Source: Aplectana chamaeleonis
Lineage: Eukaryota > Nematoda > Chromadorea > Rhabditida > Cosmocercidae
Length of the DNA stretch: 64,000 nucleotides
Assembly (NCBI GenBank): GCA_029168955.1
Contig: JAPDOI010000174.1
Location: 620,001-684,000 of the forward strand
Direction: 5' to 3'
Shown here: positions 43,790-54,806 of the stretch, piece by piece
How positions within the stretch are numbered: position 1 is the stretch's first letter
How the letters are laid out: the number at the start of each line of letters is the position of its first letter
Notes under the pieces: generated by a model
Databases searched by the model: none
What the model saw: only the letters and a program-made list of their open reading frames with translations
What the model was told of the DNA's origin: nothing
Made by a program: the position numbers and the translations under genes

Positions 43790-45662
43790 TTTTCCCGTTC
43801 ACGCGCCGTCTACCGCCTATTGATTATTCGCGATAGTTTTCCGTCCTGAAAAGGTTGTTTCTCTATTAATCGCTGAGTTTGGACAGCCTTTCGACTGTCA
43901 AGATGCTTGTCGCGAAGAGAAGAAGATTGCGGAAAAATTCATACGTATACTACGCGACTGCATCTTGGCATACTGCGACGCCGACTCGGAAGAAGACCTG
44001 GATAGCGATGCTGCCGATGATCCAGACTGGAACGGCGAAGACGATTACTTCGGTGGAAACTCCTCGGTTGAAACAGGCGAAGATGTAGTGATTTTCGGGG
44101 ACGCTTATGTTCCAACGGCCAGGGTGTGTTTAACTACCACTAGTCAGCTTTGAGAATGTTTTTTGTTCCAAAATTCATTTTCCATTTGGACATATTCTAG
44201 GTTAAAGATGCTATTGCCTTCTATCGAGCATCAGTGAAGGGTAGTCGTACGCTGAAGGTTATGCAACATAATTTCCGATGGATCAAATGTTGGAATCATT
44301 TGACGAAATTGCGGGCGATTGAGGAGCACGACGTGCAGAGGTTTCAGCGGGCCGCAAAACTTAAGAATCTCGCCAATCTGCTTCATGAAATTGTTCAGAG
44401 CAAGTTTCAAGCAGGTGTGTACTAATGTAATAACACGGAGAATATTGTCACACAAATTCACTCGAATATTTTTGAAGGAGTAACGCTGCATGATCACGAC
44501 CTTCGTTCGCTGGCTTTAAACCTCGCACGTCAACAAAACATTGAGAACTTCACGGCGAGCTCAACATGGATTGATTCATTCAAAAGATGTTATGGAGTCG
44601 TTTCAAGGAGAATTACAACGTTCGTGACAAGACGGACGTTCAGATCCCGTGAAGATATAGAAACGCAGGCAAGAGAGTTCGTGGAATCCGTGAAAATCGA
44701 CATGAGAACGCTTCCTTTGGCCTGTTTTTGTAATGGGGACCAATCCGGCTTTGCGAAAGAAATGACCACGGCTCGAAGTCTGGCACCAGCCGGTTGTAAA
44801 AAGGTGAATAATAGCTATTGCTTTGATTACCCCCTTCAATAAGCCAAATAACCGTCATCTGGCTTTATAGGTTGAAAGAATAGTGGATAGCAAAGCGGCA
44901 ACCACGCACTCCTACACAGTGTTGCCACTAGTCTACGCCGATGGCAGACTTGGAGACAAGCTGTTTGTCCTTCTGCAGGAAAGAAACGGAGTTTTCCCTC
45001 GTCAAGGTCACTTTGAGGCTCCAAACCTCGTTGTTCGAGCTGGTACCACTCACATGATGACGAAAAATCACATGGTGGAGTGGTTGAGGAGCTGCGTATT
45101 TGTACCTGGAGGACCTCGTGAGACATATCTCATTGTGGACTCGTAGTCGTCATTTCGTGATGTCGAGACCATAAACAAAGCAGTTCCCGAAGGTAATTAA
45201 TTCACTCTAGTCCTGTAGGTAAATTCCACTCATGCAAACCTAGTTTAGGCCATCGCGTAGTTGTACGGAACATCCCTCCTGGTGCAACGTCGATGATTCA
45301 ACCTCGACGTCTTCTTTTTCGGGCCATTGAAGAATGTCATGAAGAGAATCCGAGCACATATACTCGTTAACGACATCGATTTCAATGTAGCACAAAGAGA
45401 CAACATTCTCATGGTGATTTCGCAAGTCTACAGAATGTTTTGTGCGCCGAGATTTGTGAATTTCCTCAAGTACTCTTGGCATATGGCAGGGTACGTAGAC
45501 GAGCGTCCAGGTCAGTTTGACACTCCGGGAGAATACCTATTCCGGCTTGAGGCCGCAGACTGTTTCGAGGACGGATGTCAGTGTACGGTTTTTGTTCGAT
45601 GCGCCGTTTGTGAACATCATTTGTGCTTTTCCCATTTTTTCGTATCGTTCCATCAGTGTTAA
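43790..45662 (+). pseudogene. Tc5/pogo-like transposase, five exons, disabled
   Basis: Exons, by frame continuity and splice signals: start uncertain to 44123 (acidic, CDADSEEDLDSDAADDPD), 44201-44414, 44478-44803, 44871-45192 and 45249-45662. The CENP-B-like DNA-binding half shows TASSTWIDSFKRCYGVVSRR. The DDE half shows FCNGDQSGFAKE (first Asp) and YLIVDS then SSFRD (second Asp), then IPPGATSMIQP and the tail CAPRFVNFLKYSWHMAGY. A TAG at 45144-45146 interrupts the second catalytic motif and a frameshift lies near 45330. Roughly 510 residues if whole. Not functional as read. Confidence 0.85.
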
Positions 45663-45674
45663 AATGAATTTTCG

Positions 45675-46123
45675 CTCTCCATTTTCAACGCCAAACGAAG
45701 AGAAAACAACGCAATTCTTCCATCAAGGCAACAGAATGCGTCGAGAGAATGTGTCTAAAATTGTATTTCCGAAACCTGATTATATGTGCGAAAGTGCTAA
45801 AAATGTCGAAGGTAAGAAAATCATTAAATTCCGAGGAGAAAACTAAAAATGCAAAAATTTCGCACGGCTCGGGGATCGAACCCTCCATAGCTCATTCACG
45901 AAGCGAGAGCTCTACCACTATACCACGGCTGCCACACCGTAGAATGATTACCCCGCGTAGACGTGTCCCCTCTTCTGCGGGGAGCAAACTTCGGCGGGTC
46001 ACAGCGCTCTCTGTGGGAGGTCTAGGCAGCTAGTATTGATATATGTTTACTACCTTACCTGGACCTACAATCGTGTATACATCTCACTCCGAATGGTTAC
46101 TATGGCTAATTGTGGCTCCCTTG
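45675..46123. repeat. Right TIR of Tc5-like element
   Basis: 449 bp, inverted copy of 43113-43561. Confidence 0.92.
45862..45932 (-). tRNA. tRNA-like sequence (pseudo-tRNA) in right TIR
   Basis: Minus-strand copy of 43304-43374 with C in place of A in the anticodon stem, giving four of five pairs (CTCGC/ATGAG) around TTCGTGA. A- and B-box-like sequences are intact. The acceptor stem is still mostly mismatched, so I read it as tRNA-derived rather than a functional tRNA-Thr(CGT). Confidence 0.55.
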
Positions 46124-46296
46124 TTAGTAGCGTAGTAGTGTTAGCTTGTGATCTAACAAGGGGGATCCTTCTAGTCATGAAATGTACTTTTCTAGAACCA
46201 TTTTCGGACGTGGAGTCCGAATATGTCCTTCGCAGCTGCCTTGATTCACTCTGAAAAAAGTTATGGGCGTTTTCGAAAGCCTCGCGGCAAGGTATG

Positions 46297-46578
46297 CTCT
46301 GTTTATCTTTAATTGCAAAAAAAAACGGTCTGCCAATAGTCCTCTAATGGGCCGGCTAGTACCGTAGTTTACGTCCACGACGCGTTCTCGGCAGACCCGG
46401 GTGTGCACAGTGGCAGGGTGGGTGGCCGAGTGACGGCATTGATGAATCGATCGCTCAGCACACCCCGGTGCACACCCGGGTCTGCCGAGAACGCGTTGTG
46501 GACGTAAACTACGGTACTAGCCGGCCCATTAGAGGACTATTGGCGGACCGTTTTTTGTGCAATTGAAGATAAACAGAG
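46297..46578. mobile_element. CTCTGTTTATC-TIR foldback MITE
   Basis: A 282-bp element with ~115-bp inverted arms (CTCTGTTTATCTTTAATTGC at the left end; CAATTGAAGATAAACAGAG at the right) and a ~50-bp centre. Arms share CGGCAGACCCGGGTGTGCA. Target duplication unclear. Non-coding. Confidence 0.85.
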
Positions 46579-47229
46579 TATATGTAAGGGTACCCGATCA
46601 CGGATTTTTTGGGTGTTTTGAAATTTTTTTTCGAATTTTGCTCCAAACTTGTATGCAGGGGTAATATAGGGTACTAAACACGATTCTTTGGTCCGTTTGT
46701 CGAAATTCTGAGGTTTAATGTAGGTTACGGTATGCGCCATGCTACATAATGGGCAAAACATACCTTAATAATCCGAAAATCGACAAATAAGCATCAAATC
46801 CATATCCAGTACACCGAATAATCCCGGCATAGAACTTTTGAATTAAATCTGAGACTTTGACCAGCCTACCGTATACCCACCGTAACATACCGTCTTCTGT
46901 CAAACATCGATAAATGGACCTCAGATTCGTGTTCAGCACTCCAAGAAACCCCCAGAGAAAGATTTGAGCCACATCAATAGTAGAATTCCGCGAATAGTCG
47001 GAAGTCGTGTGTATCCCATCACATCGGGGAGCGGTGGCTTTTTCGTCGAAACCTCCTTATCCCTAGTTACAAGGTGCACACCCACGCCGCTTCGCGGCGT
47101 ACTTGTAGGCGTGTATTTTGACGCATAAAATGATATTCTCATTGTCAAATGAGAACTTAGTTATTATGGTTCCTCGAAACCCATTCCTATCCCACACACT
47201 TTTTCCTGCGTAGGCGCACTCCCAGTAGG
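46579..47229. other. Stretch without recognised gene
   Basis: About 650 bp. A minus-strand 76-residue frame (46742-46972) has no known motif. A perfect hairpin ACGCCGC-TTC-GCGGCGT lies at 47088-47104. Confidence 0.4.
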
Positions 47230-48160
47230 GTGCCGTGCACTTGCTCCGGCGCTCAGCGAACTCCCAGTTGAATCTAACACACTTTTCTCGGCGCACTCCC
47301 AGTTGGGTCCAACACACTTTTCCCGGCGCTCGGCGCACTCCCATTTGGGTCCAACACACTTTTCCCTCCGCTCGGCGCACTCCCAGTTGGGTCCAACACA
47401 CTTTTCCCGACGCTCGGCGCACTCCCAGTTGGGTCCAGTACACTTTTCCCGGCGCTCGGCGCACTCCCAGTTGGGTCCAACACACTTTTCTCGGCGCACA
47501 CCCATTTGGGTGTAACACACAATTCTCGGCGCACTCCCAGTTAGGTCCAACACACTTTTCGCGGCGCTCGGCGCACTTCCAGTTGGGTCCAACACACTTT
47601 TCCCGCCGCTCGGCGCACTCCCAGTTGGATCCAGTACACTTTTCCCGGCGCTCGGCGCACTCCCAGTTAGGTCCAACTTTCGCGGCGCTCGGCGCACTCC
47701 CAGTTGGGTCCAGTACACTTTTCGCGGCGCTCGGCGCACTCCCATTTGGGTCCAACACACTTTTCTCGGCGCACCCCCAGTTGGGTCCCACACACAATTC
47801 TCGGCGCTATGCGCAATCCCAGTTGGGTCCAACAAACTTTTCTCGGCGCTTGGCGCACACCCATTTGAGTCCAACACACTTTTCCCTGCGCTCGGAGCAC
47901 TCCCAGTTGGGTCCAACACACTTTTCCCGCCGCTCGGCGCACTCCCAGTTGGATCCAGTACACTTTTCCCGGCGCTCGGCGCACTCCCAGTTAGGTCCAA
48001 CTTTCGCGGCGCTCGGCGCACTCCCAGTTGGGTCCAGTACACTTTTCGCGGCGCTCGGCGCACTCCCATTTGGGTCCAACACACTTTTCTCGGCGCACCC
48101 CCAGTTGGGTCCAGTACACTTTTCCCGGCGCACTCCCAGTGAAGTCCCGTCTACCTTCCC
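47230..48160. repeat. 36/43-bp GC-rich minisatellite with ~324-bp higher-order repeat
   Basis: About 22 units of CGGCGCACTCCCAGTTGGGT then CCAACACACTTTTC, in a 43-bp form (with an extra GCGCTCG) and a 36-bp form. Two blocks starting near GGATCC at 47627 and 47951 are almost identical in unit order, giving a 324-bp higher-order period. Long frames exist on both strands because the repeat lacks stops; they are not credible genes. Confidence 0.92.
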
Positions 48161-48256
48161 AGGGCTCCTACTGCACATGTAGCCGCCCATGAAGGCGCTC
48201 AGCAAAGTTTTACATAGGAAACTGAAGATATCGTGACATGAACACAAACACACATA

Positions 48257-48416
48257 TAGTTCAGTTCCGCAATCGCGTTCAGTCCTCATTATCACAATCG
48301 TGGGAGCGAAGCGGTTGTTTTTAAAAAAATCAACTAGAATCATTCTCAAAACAACCCCTCCGCTTCTAAGATTGTGATAATGAGACTTTGCGGACTGAAC
48401 GCGAATGCGGAACTAG
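48257..48416. repeat. Foldback element beside the CA microsatellite
   Basis: AGTTCAGTTCCGCAATCGCG, TCATTATCACAATC and GAAGCGGTTGTTTT are answered inverted at 48345-48416. ~160 bp, non-coding. Confidence 0.75.
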
Positions 48417-48417
48417 A

Positions 48418-48836
48418 TCATACACACACATGCACACACACACACATGCACACACATACATACACGCACACACATACACATACACACACACATGCACACA
48501 CATACAGGCCATGAAACGGCCAATGTCTCACCGTCGACTGCGTACCACGCGCTGCGCGCCCGCACGCGCGTCGGAAGCGAACGAGTTTTGCCCGCCGCGC
48601 GACGTTTCAGCCGCCGCGCGGCGGCCAAAACTCGGTCGCTTCCGACGCGCGTGCGGTCGCGCAGCGCGTGGTACGCAGTCGACGGTGAGACATTGGCCGT
48701 TTTATGGCCTGTACACACTCATACATACACATACATACACACACATACACGCACACACACCTACACATACACACATGCACACATACACACACATACATAC
48801 ACGCACACACATACTCACACACACATACACACACCA
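48418..48836. repeat. CA-rich (ACACAY) microsatellite split by a MITE
   Basis: Irregular ACACAT/ACACAC repeat on both sides of the MITE at 48505-48711; left block 48418-48504, right block 48712-48836. Confidence 0.93.
48505..48711. mobile_element. CAGGCCAT-TIR foldback MITE, copy 2
   Basis: A 207-bp copy of the element at 30512-30781, flanked by TA (48503-48504, 48712-48713) inside the CA repeat. Shorter because the central GCCGCGCGACGAG repeats are fewer. Confidence 0.9.
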
Positions 48837-48865
48837 AGCAGCTGATAATCGAAATCAACAGGTCA

Positions 48866-48990
48866 CTAGACAAGACGTTGAAGCTAGGACTTTTTCAGGC
48901 GTCACCGTCTACCGTTACAGACAATCGTGGCGGGACCGCTTCGCCATCGATTGGCAGCAAGCCAAGAGAGAAAAGCGAAAGCTCCAGAAA
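48866..48990 (+). pseudogene. Retroelement-like coding fragment
   Basis: Reads TFSGVTVYRYRQSWRDRF then DWQQAKREKRK. The same peptide pattern (TVYRYRQSFRDH, WQQAK) is encoded inverted at 50330-50460, so the two fragments are homologous and flank the reverse-transcriptase fragment at 49.3-50.1 kb in opposite orientations. Family not recognised. Confidence 0.45.
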
Positions 48991-49322
48991 ATGACTTGCG
49001 ACAGCGAAGACGGGTGTTTGGGCCCCTTTTTTTATTTGTCAGCAGTTTATTACTTAGTCAGATTCCGATAAATCGAATAGACCATAAGTATAAGGCTGCA
49101 ATATGGACCAAAACAGGTTAGTGTATATGTATATGTTTATTACACTCACATAAGGCGAATGCGTGATAAGAATAAGAAGAGATGCACAGAAAAACTAACA
49201 AGACCGGAAGAAAGAAAAAAAACAGACAGCAAAACTTGAGCAAAAATACTCCTATTCTTCATACACCCTACCAATCAAACAAACGAAGATCTATCTCTAG
49301 AAAAGAAAAACAATCGAAAATG

Positions 49323-50087
49323 CTATGCTTCGTAGCTAAGAACTATTTGGGATACCCGTCGCCTAAACTGGCCCAAGGAAGCAGCGCCGGTGACTCTTCT
49401 AGCGATTTTCAGGTATGCGCTACCCGCCCTGTGTGGAAAAGACCTAACCCTAACACTGGTAATTGGCCGACCGAGAAATATTTTCATTATTTCACCTCTA
49501 GTTCTCGATGTGACTAGTTTGAAATAGGGTGCAAGCCTGAAAATACTGCTGTTTTCCAGAAGTTTGCGGACCATGCAAAGGTCAAACACTCTGCGCCGAG
49601 AATCCAACGTTGGCAACCCAAAATATTTGTTCCTTAAGTGGGCCCTGGGTATCTTGGAATTCAGGAAACCACCGATGCGAATCAACAGTTTGCGAGTGAA
49701 ACAATTCTGGACCTTTTCGAGCGCGTCAATATCCTTTTTCTTGTGCGGAGCGAATACTGATGTTCCAGATTCCACAATGGGTCGTATATAAGTCTTATAT
49801 GCTCGGAGCAGAACCTGTTTGTTTCTAGTGGAGATACCCTTATAAATCTGAAAAATCCGCCTGTGAGCCGATTGGCATTTGATTTTGACATGCTCAGAAA
49901 AATCCAACTTCCTGTCGTAGTGAAAACCGAGGTCTCGAACCGAGTCTACCGCTCGCAGCGCGACACCAGCACATGTATATGAATGGGCCGTCGACGTCGG
50001 ACTCAAATGAACCCGCATAAATACGGTTTTTTGCGGAGCCAGTGGCAGCTTAGTGAGCGGAAAGTACACATGCTCAACAGAATGCAC
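49323..50087 (-). pseudogene. CR1-like reverse transcriptase C-terminal fragment
   Basis: A 254-residue minus-strand frame: VDSVRDLGFHYDRKLDFSEH, TYIRPIVESGTSVFAPH, LEKVQNCFTRKLLIRIGGF and RAGSAYLKIARRVTG. This is the region after the catalytic palm; palm and endonuclease are missing. It is closest to the spacer relic at 14690-15290. The 3' side (49080-49320) is probably its UTR, but I cannot fix the end. Confidence 0.82.
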
Positions 50088-50329
50088 CCTTATTAAGCAA
50101 AAAAAGTGATAACAAACTTGTGCTCAGCGTCGAAGAATACTTTTCTGAGTGAATTTCCGGTTGATTTAGGGTCACAGGCGTTAGCATCCTTATGCATCTA
50201 CACACAATCGCCCGTAAATCAGTGTAAGAAACTCGAATTCATGTTAGGTACCTGACACAAAGAAGTTTTAGGCAAGCTGCGTCATTCTCAATCAACAGAA
50301 CAGGTCTGCAAGAACCTTGCATTTGCTTT

Positions 50330-50460
50330 CGCGGCGGTTTGCTGCTCTTTGCTGTGTCTTGGCTTGCTGCCAGTGGATTTTCAGGTGGTCCCGAAACGAT
50401 TGTCTGTAACGGTAGACGGTGACGCCTAAAAAAGTCCTAGCTTCAACGTCTTGTAGTCAC
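50330..50460 (-). pseudogene. Retroelement-like coding fragment (inverted partner)
   Basis: Minus-strand homologue of 48866-48990 (shared TCACCGTCTACCGTTACAGA). It lies upstream of the CR1-like fragment in the same orientation, so it may be part of that element's 5' region. Confidence 0.4.
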
Positions 50461-51032
50461 TAGGGATGTATACCAGAGCTTGCCTAGAATGGGCTCGCAA
50501 ACTTTTGAACAAAAAATTTACTAGACGTCAATTACTGTGTTCGTGGGTAATGCAGACGATACGCTCTGTTTGACGTCTTTTTCTTGTTTTTTCTTTCTGC
50601 AGCTTTACATTGTTGTTCTTTGGGGCTCATAGGCACTTTCAAACCTTAATTTTTACGTAAAAGTCTGCCCGTCGTGTATATAGCCAGCCTGCCAAGCGCG
50701 AAATTCAACTCGCTCAATAATGTAACTAAGTGAGCCACTAGAGGGGAAAGGTTGGGCTGAATCCGTTTGGACGCACCTGTAATTGCAGTTAGGCTGAAAA
50801 GATTCCAGAGTGTATTTAAAGGTATTGACATGACCCTTCTTAGCACACAACAAAGTTCTTTATGCCCCACGGTAATTCAGCTGAGCGATATATAACGCCA
50901 GATAACTATTCGATTCGCAGCTACACTTACAAAGGAAAAACTACCGGACGAGTTGTCTGGCGCGCGTCTCTAACCGGCGCCAAATTCAAATGTGAGTTTA
51001 GCGCGCTCTGTCGTCTGCATCTGCCCTCGCCA
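50461..51032. other. Stretch without recognised gene
   Basis: About 570 bp; short frames only, no motif recognised. Confidence 0.4.
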
Positions 51033-51318
51033 GCTGATTTGATTTATTACAAGGTAGAACCGTGTCAGAGACAACAACAGAAATAAATACCCAAACGGCA
51101 ATCAAGAGACTAAACGCACCAAAGTCAGTCGAACAACAATAGACAAATGGACCAACTGACTATTAGGCATACACCGGCACCATGAAGAAAAGAGATCTTA
51201 CAAATATTACTCCTGGGACAACAGATAACTCTCAAGTGTCTTTTTGAATTCACTGAGTTTCCCCACTACAAAACCTGACCGAAGTAGTTTATTGAATTCA
51301 GACCCCGCCCTATTGACA
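51033..51318 (-). mobile_element. CR1-like family B 3' end, uninterrupted
   Basis: The minus-strand coding end (EFNKLLRSG, SYLLSQ then stop) is followed directly by TAAGATCTCTTTTCTTCATG and the AAATC tail. Here the coding end and 3' UTR are contiguous, which proves that family A split them in the palindrome arms. Truncated at about 51318. Confidence 0.85.
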
Positions 51319-51825
51319 TTTCGAGCCATCGCGGCTCGGAAACGTCATTCTTCGCCTTATTCTGCTATTTTCTTCTACTATTCAGCTGCTGTTATTCACT
51401 CCAGCACCAGATTCGGGCTGAATACCGGTATGGAGCTTCGGGGGTCGGACCTGCTCCGCGCGCGGTCGCGGCGCGGCACAGCTAATCACGATCATTTCAG
51501 CCCCATCGCAACTCATTCGCGATACGAATGAGGAATCAATAGATGCTAATGGTAATACAACTACTTACATGGAAACAATGACAAACAATTAAAACAAAAA
51601 AATTGCAAAGAGAGATTAACATTAATGCTTAAAATCGTATGTTCGTTGAGCTGCACGTGTTGTGTTCATTCACGGCGTAACGCGCCAATATTACGCCATT
51701 TTTTCTATTTTCTCCGTTATTTTGGGCCGCGGATGATTCAAGTATTGGTGGCATCCTTCCTGCGATTTCTTTGGGTGCAAAGCTAGTTGCTGAAAGCCAC
51801 TCACGTTTCAGACATGAAAATGAAA
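51319..51825. other. Stretch without recognised gene
   Basis: About 500 bp before the satellite; nothing recognised. Confidence 0.4.
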
Positions 51826-52524
51826 CACGATAGATTTAGCCTCCATGCAGGGGATTTTCGTTCAAACTGATTCCCACCCCCGACATACCCGATACACGAT
51901 AGATTTAGCCTCCACGCAGGGGATTTCCTCCCTTGAGCGACGGTGCAGCCGCAGGCTGCACCGTCCACATAGGGTTCAAACTGATTCCCACCCCCGAAAT
52001 ACCCGATACACGATAGATTTAGCCTCCACGCAGGGGATGTCCTCCTGAGCGACGGGTAGCCGCAGGCTGCACTGTCCACATAGGGTTCAAACTGATTCCA
52101 ACCCCGAAATACCCGATACACGATAGATTTAGCCTCCACGCAGGGGATTTCTATTTGAGCGACGGTGCAGCCGCAGGCTGCACCGTCCACATAGGGTTCA
52201 AACTGATTCCCACCCCCGACATACCCGATACACGATAGATTTAGCCTCCACGCAGGGGATTTCCTCCCTTGAGCGACGGTGCAGCCGCAGGCTGCACCGT
52301 CCACATAGGGTTCAAACTGATCCCCACCCCCGAAATACCCGATGCACGATAGATTTAGCCTCCACGCAGGGGATTTCCTCCCTTGAGCGACGGTGCAGCC
52401 GCAGACTGCACCGTCCACATAGGGTTCAAACTGATTCCCACCACCGACATACCCGATACACGATAGATTTAGCCTCCACGCAGGGGATTTCCTCCCTTGA
52501 GACCGTCCACATAGGGTTCAAACT
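51826..52524. repeat. 114-bp satellite, left block (about 6 monomers)
   Basis: Monomers contain CCCGATACACGATAGATTTA, GCCTCCACGCAGGGGATTTC and the hairpin GACGGTGCAGCC-GCA-GGCTGCACCGTC. The first monomer is degenerate, marking the array edge. The block ends at GGGTTCAAACT (52514-52524), where family E inserted. Confidence 0.95.
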
Positions 52525-54457
52525 TGCTGTGAGTCGTGCCATCTTTGCAAATTGACTTTGTTTGGAGCATCGGCGAATGGCTTTCTTATACTTCTCTCTC
52601 TCACGGGGTTTAGCACTCTCCACGACGGGTGATTTGGTTGCTTTATAATGTTAATGCGGAATTGCTGGGCCTGGAGCTGACAGTGCTCCTTCACTGGTAA
52701 TAGACGGGTCTCAGCATGCAGGTGCTCGATTGGGGAACTCCTTGCACATCCGGTGGCGATACGGAGAGCAGCATTTTGTACTCGTTGCATCTTTGTCCAG
52801 GAGGATTCTGAGACGAGATGCTGCCAAACCGGTGCGGCGTACTCCAGGGCGGGCTGCAGAATTGCCTTATACGTTGTGAGTATAGTCTCCTTGCTGCTAC
52901 CCCACGAAGTGCCGCCCAGGGCCCTGAGAACGTTGAGCTTAGCTTTAACGACTGCCTGCTTCTGCTCGGTAGTCTTATGAAACTTGGAGTGACGGATCGA
53001 GCACAAGACCGAGCAGCTTTGGAAAGCGAGCAGCAGGCAAACGGTCTCCATCCCACACGACATCCGGATGAGCGCTGTGCTCGGATGGGTCCGTCGTGAG
53101 AACGGACACTGACGACTTGGCTGCAGAGATACTTAGCATCTTGCGGTCGAAAAAGCCCTTTAGTGTGATCAGGTACTCGTTGATCTTATTGGCGGCCACC
53201 TGTAAATCCCGATCTCGACACATGATTGTTATGTCATCGGCATACGCGACGACCTTGATGTCCTGTGGAGGCTCAGGCATATCTCCGAGGTACAGATTGA
53301 AGAGGGCTGGCGATAGAACTCCGCCCTGAGGGACTCCAGCTGCCATAGGAATACTGTTGGAGACATGGTTCTGAAACATGACTCTTGCCCGCCGACCTTT
53401 AATAAAGGCCGATATCCAGCGCTTCTGCCAAGATGGTATTGACGACTCCAGAATGTTGCTTGACAGGACTCCAAGGTTAACCGTATCAAATGCCTTGGTG
53501 AGATCCAACGCAACAGCTACAGTTCTCAATGGCTTGTTAAAGTTGAACCCGTCGATAGCATAGCTGGTAATTTCTAGCAACGCCGTAGTTGTGGAATGTA
53601 GCCTCCTGAACCCATGTTGAAACAACTGCTTCTCGTTGTGCTCCGCTAGATCCTTGACAATGAGCTTTTCGGCCACCTTGGCGAAAGGTGACATCAAGCT
53701 AATGGGACGATATCCCTTTACTGATGACTGAGGTTTGCCAGGCTTGGGCAACGGGATGACGTTGGCTGTCTTCCAGTTTTGCGGAATAGTGCAAGAGCTA
53801 AACGAAGTGTTAATCATATCAACGATGAGCGGAAGGATCTCAGTCGGGAGTTTCTTCAGTACAGCAGGACAAATGCCGTCCGGACCGACAGCTTTGGAGT
53901 TCCGCATGTCCTTTATAATCTTCTCTACTTGCGCCACAGTGAACGCATCGGCCGTGCTCATGAGCGGGAGGCGGCACAGCTCTCTTACTGTCACTCTATT
54001 TTGCGGACCTCGCCTTGTACTCGTGACAAAGAAACTTTTACCGAGAGAGTAGGCGGCTTCCTTTCCTGACTTGAAAACGTTATTACCGAACTCAATAGTG
54101 GAGATGGTGGCTGGCGAGCTCTTTCCCGATAGTTTCCGAAGAACCTTCCAAGTAGCTCCACTGTCCGTCTTGAAATTCAACTGTTCTGTGAATTTTTCCC
54201 ACTGTTCTTTCTTGTGCTGGTCGAGATCTTTTTCTGATCTCACCATCCAGCTGAGCGACGACAGGGTCTAGATGGTCAACTGCTCTTCTGGCATCTCTAG
54301 TCCTGATTTTCTCAAGAATTTCTCTGGTTACGTTTGGATAGAACGTCTTAACTCGGCCAACAGGGATAGCCGCCTTCATGGCCCTGCGAATTGCATCAGA
54401 TAAGTGATGCTCCTTCTGGTGCACATTGCCATTCCTTTTGCGCGAGGAGCACACCAT
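52525..54457 (-). pseudogene. Family E reverse transcriptase, inverted 5' segment
   Basis: Minus strand. The pre-RT segment (HHLSDAIRRAMKAAIPVGR) runs into the reverse transcriptase: MRNSKAVGPDGICPAVLKK, GYRPISLMSPFAKVAEKLI, HGFRRLHSTTTALLEI, ALDLTKAFDTVN, AAGVPQGGVLSPALFNLYL and AYADDITI with both catalytic Asp, then LEYAAPVWQHL and INIIKQPNHPSWRVL. Frameshifts lie near 54250 and 52980. The N-terminal endonuclease is missing because of 5' truncation. The sequence stops at the target duplication, and the C-terminus continues in the plus-strand segment. Confidence 0.9.
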
Positions 54458-54770
54458 GTTCGTACGGTGTCATCTTGTGAAGGTGGCCATAAATCCTATA
54501 CTAGGAGATATACCGCCCCCCGTCTGCACCTCAGAGTCTCAACTCGGAAGAAGGGCGAGATGCACGCTCGCATCATTGCGCTGTGGTCACTCTACAATGC
54601 TGTCTTATGTCAGCAAGATTGACAGCAGCAAATCTGATGTGTGCCCGGACTGCGGTATCGTCGGCCATGATACCGCACATTTATTCAACTGTCCGGAGAG
54701 ACCTACCACGCTGACACCAATGGACCTATGGACGAATCCACTACTGGTCGCCCAGTTCCTCCGCCTATGA
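54458..54770 (+). pseudogene. Family E C-terminus with zinc-knuckle-like motif, sense 3' segment
   Basis: Reads TLASLRCGHSTMLSYVSKID, then CPDCGIVGHDTAHLFNCP, TTLTPMDLWTNP and stop. The CxxC...HxxxxC arrangement and the LW-NP ending are typical of C-termini in I/Jockey-group elements. It lies opposite to the rest of the coding region because of the inversion. The same 3' end occurs as 69-bp stubs in the palindrome arms. Confidence 0.85.
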
Positions 54771-54806
54771 CAAAACCCTCTATGTGGCTGCAAAGAAGAA
54801 GAAGAA

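Larger units (their letters stand above)
43113..46123 (+). mobile_element. Tc5-like DNA transposon with tRNA-like TIRs
   Basis: 3,011 bp, starting CAAGGGAACC and ending GGCTCCCTTG. TTA is duplicated at 43110-43112 and 46124-46126 within CTTAG, matching the CTNAG target and TNA duplication known for nematode Tc4/Tc5. The 449-bp terminal inverted repeats (43113-43561, 45675-46123) are nearly identical. Size and TIR length resemble Tc5. The transposase gene is damaged and the 5' part is invaded by a CR1 3' tail. Confidence 0.93.
52525..54806 (+). mobile_element. Twin-primed non-LTR retrotransposon (family E) inside the satellite
   Basis: Bounded by the 11-bp satellite sequence GGGTTCAAACT (52514-52524, 54807-54817). 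The 3' end, in plus orientation (54458-54806), finishes with a GAA-repeat tail. The preceding 1.9 kb is the upstream part of the same element, inverted. A 5' inversion with tail and target duplication is the signature of twin priming during target-primed reverse transcription. Motifs place it in the I/Jockey/R1 group, but the clade is not certain. Confidence 0.9.

Noticed and set aside
47063..48182. Open frames of 244-315 codons in the 36/43-bp minisatellite as Cys-rich proteins
   Set aside because: Several overlapping frames on both strands are open simultaneously, and 43-bp units shift the frame; repeat composition explains them.
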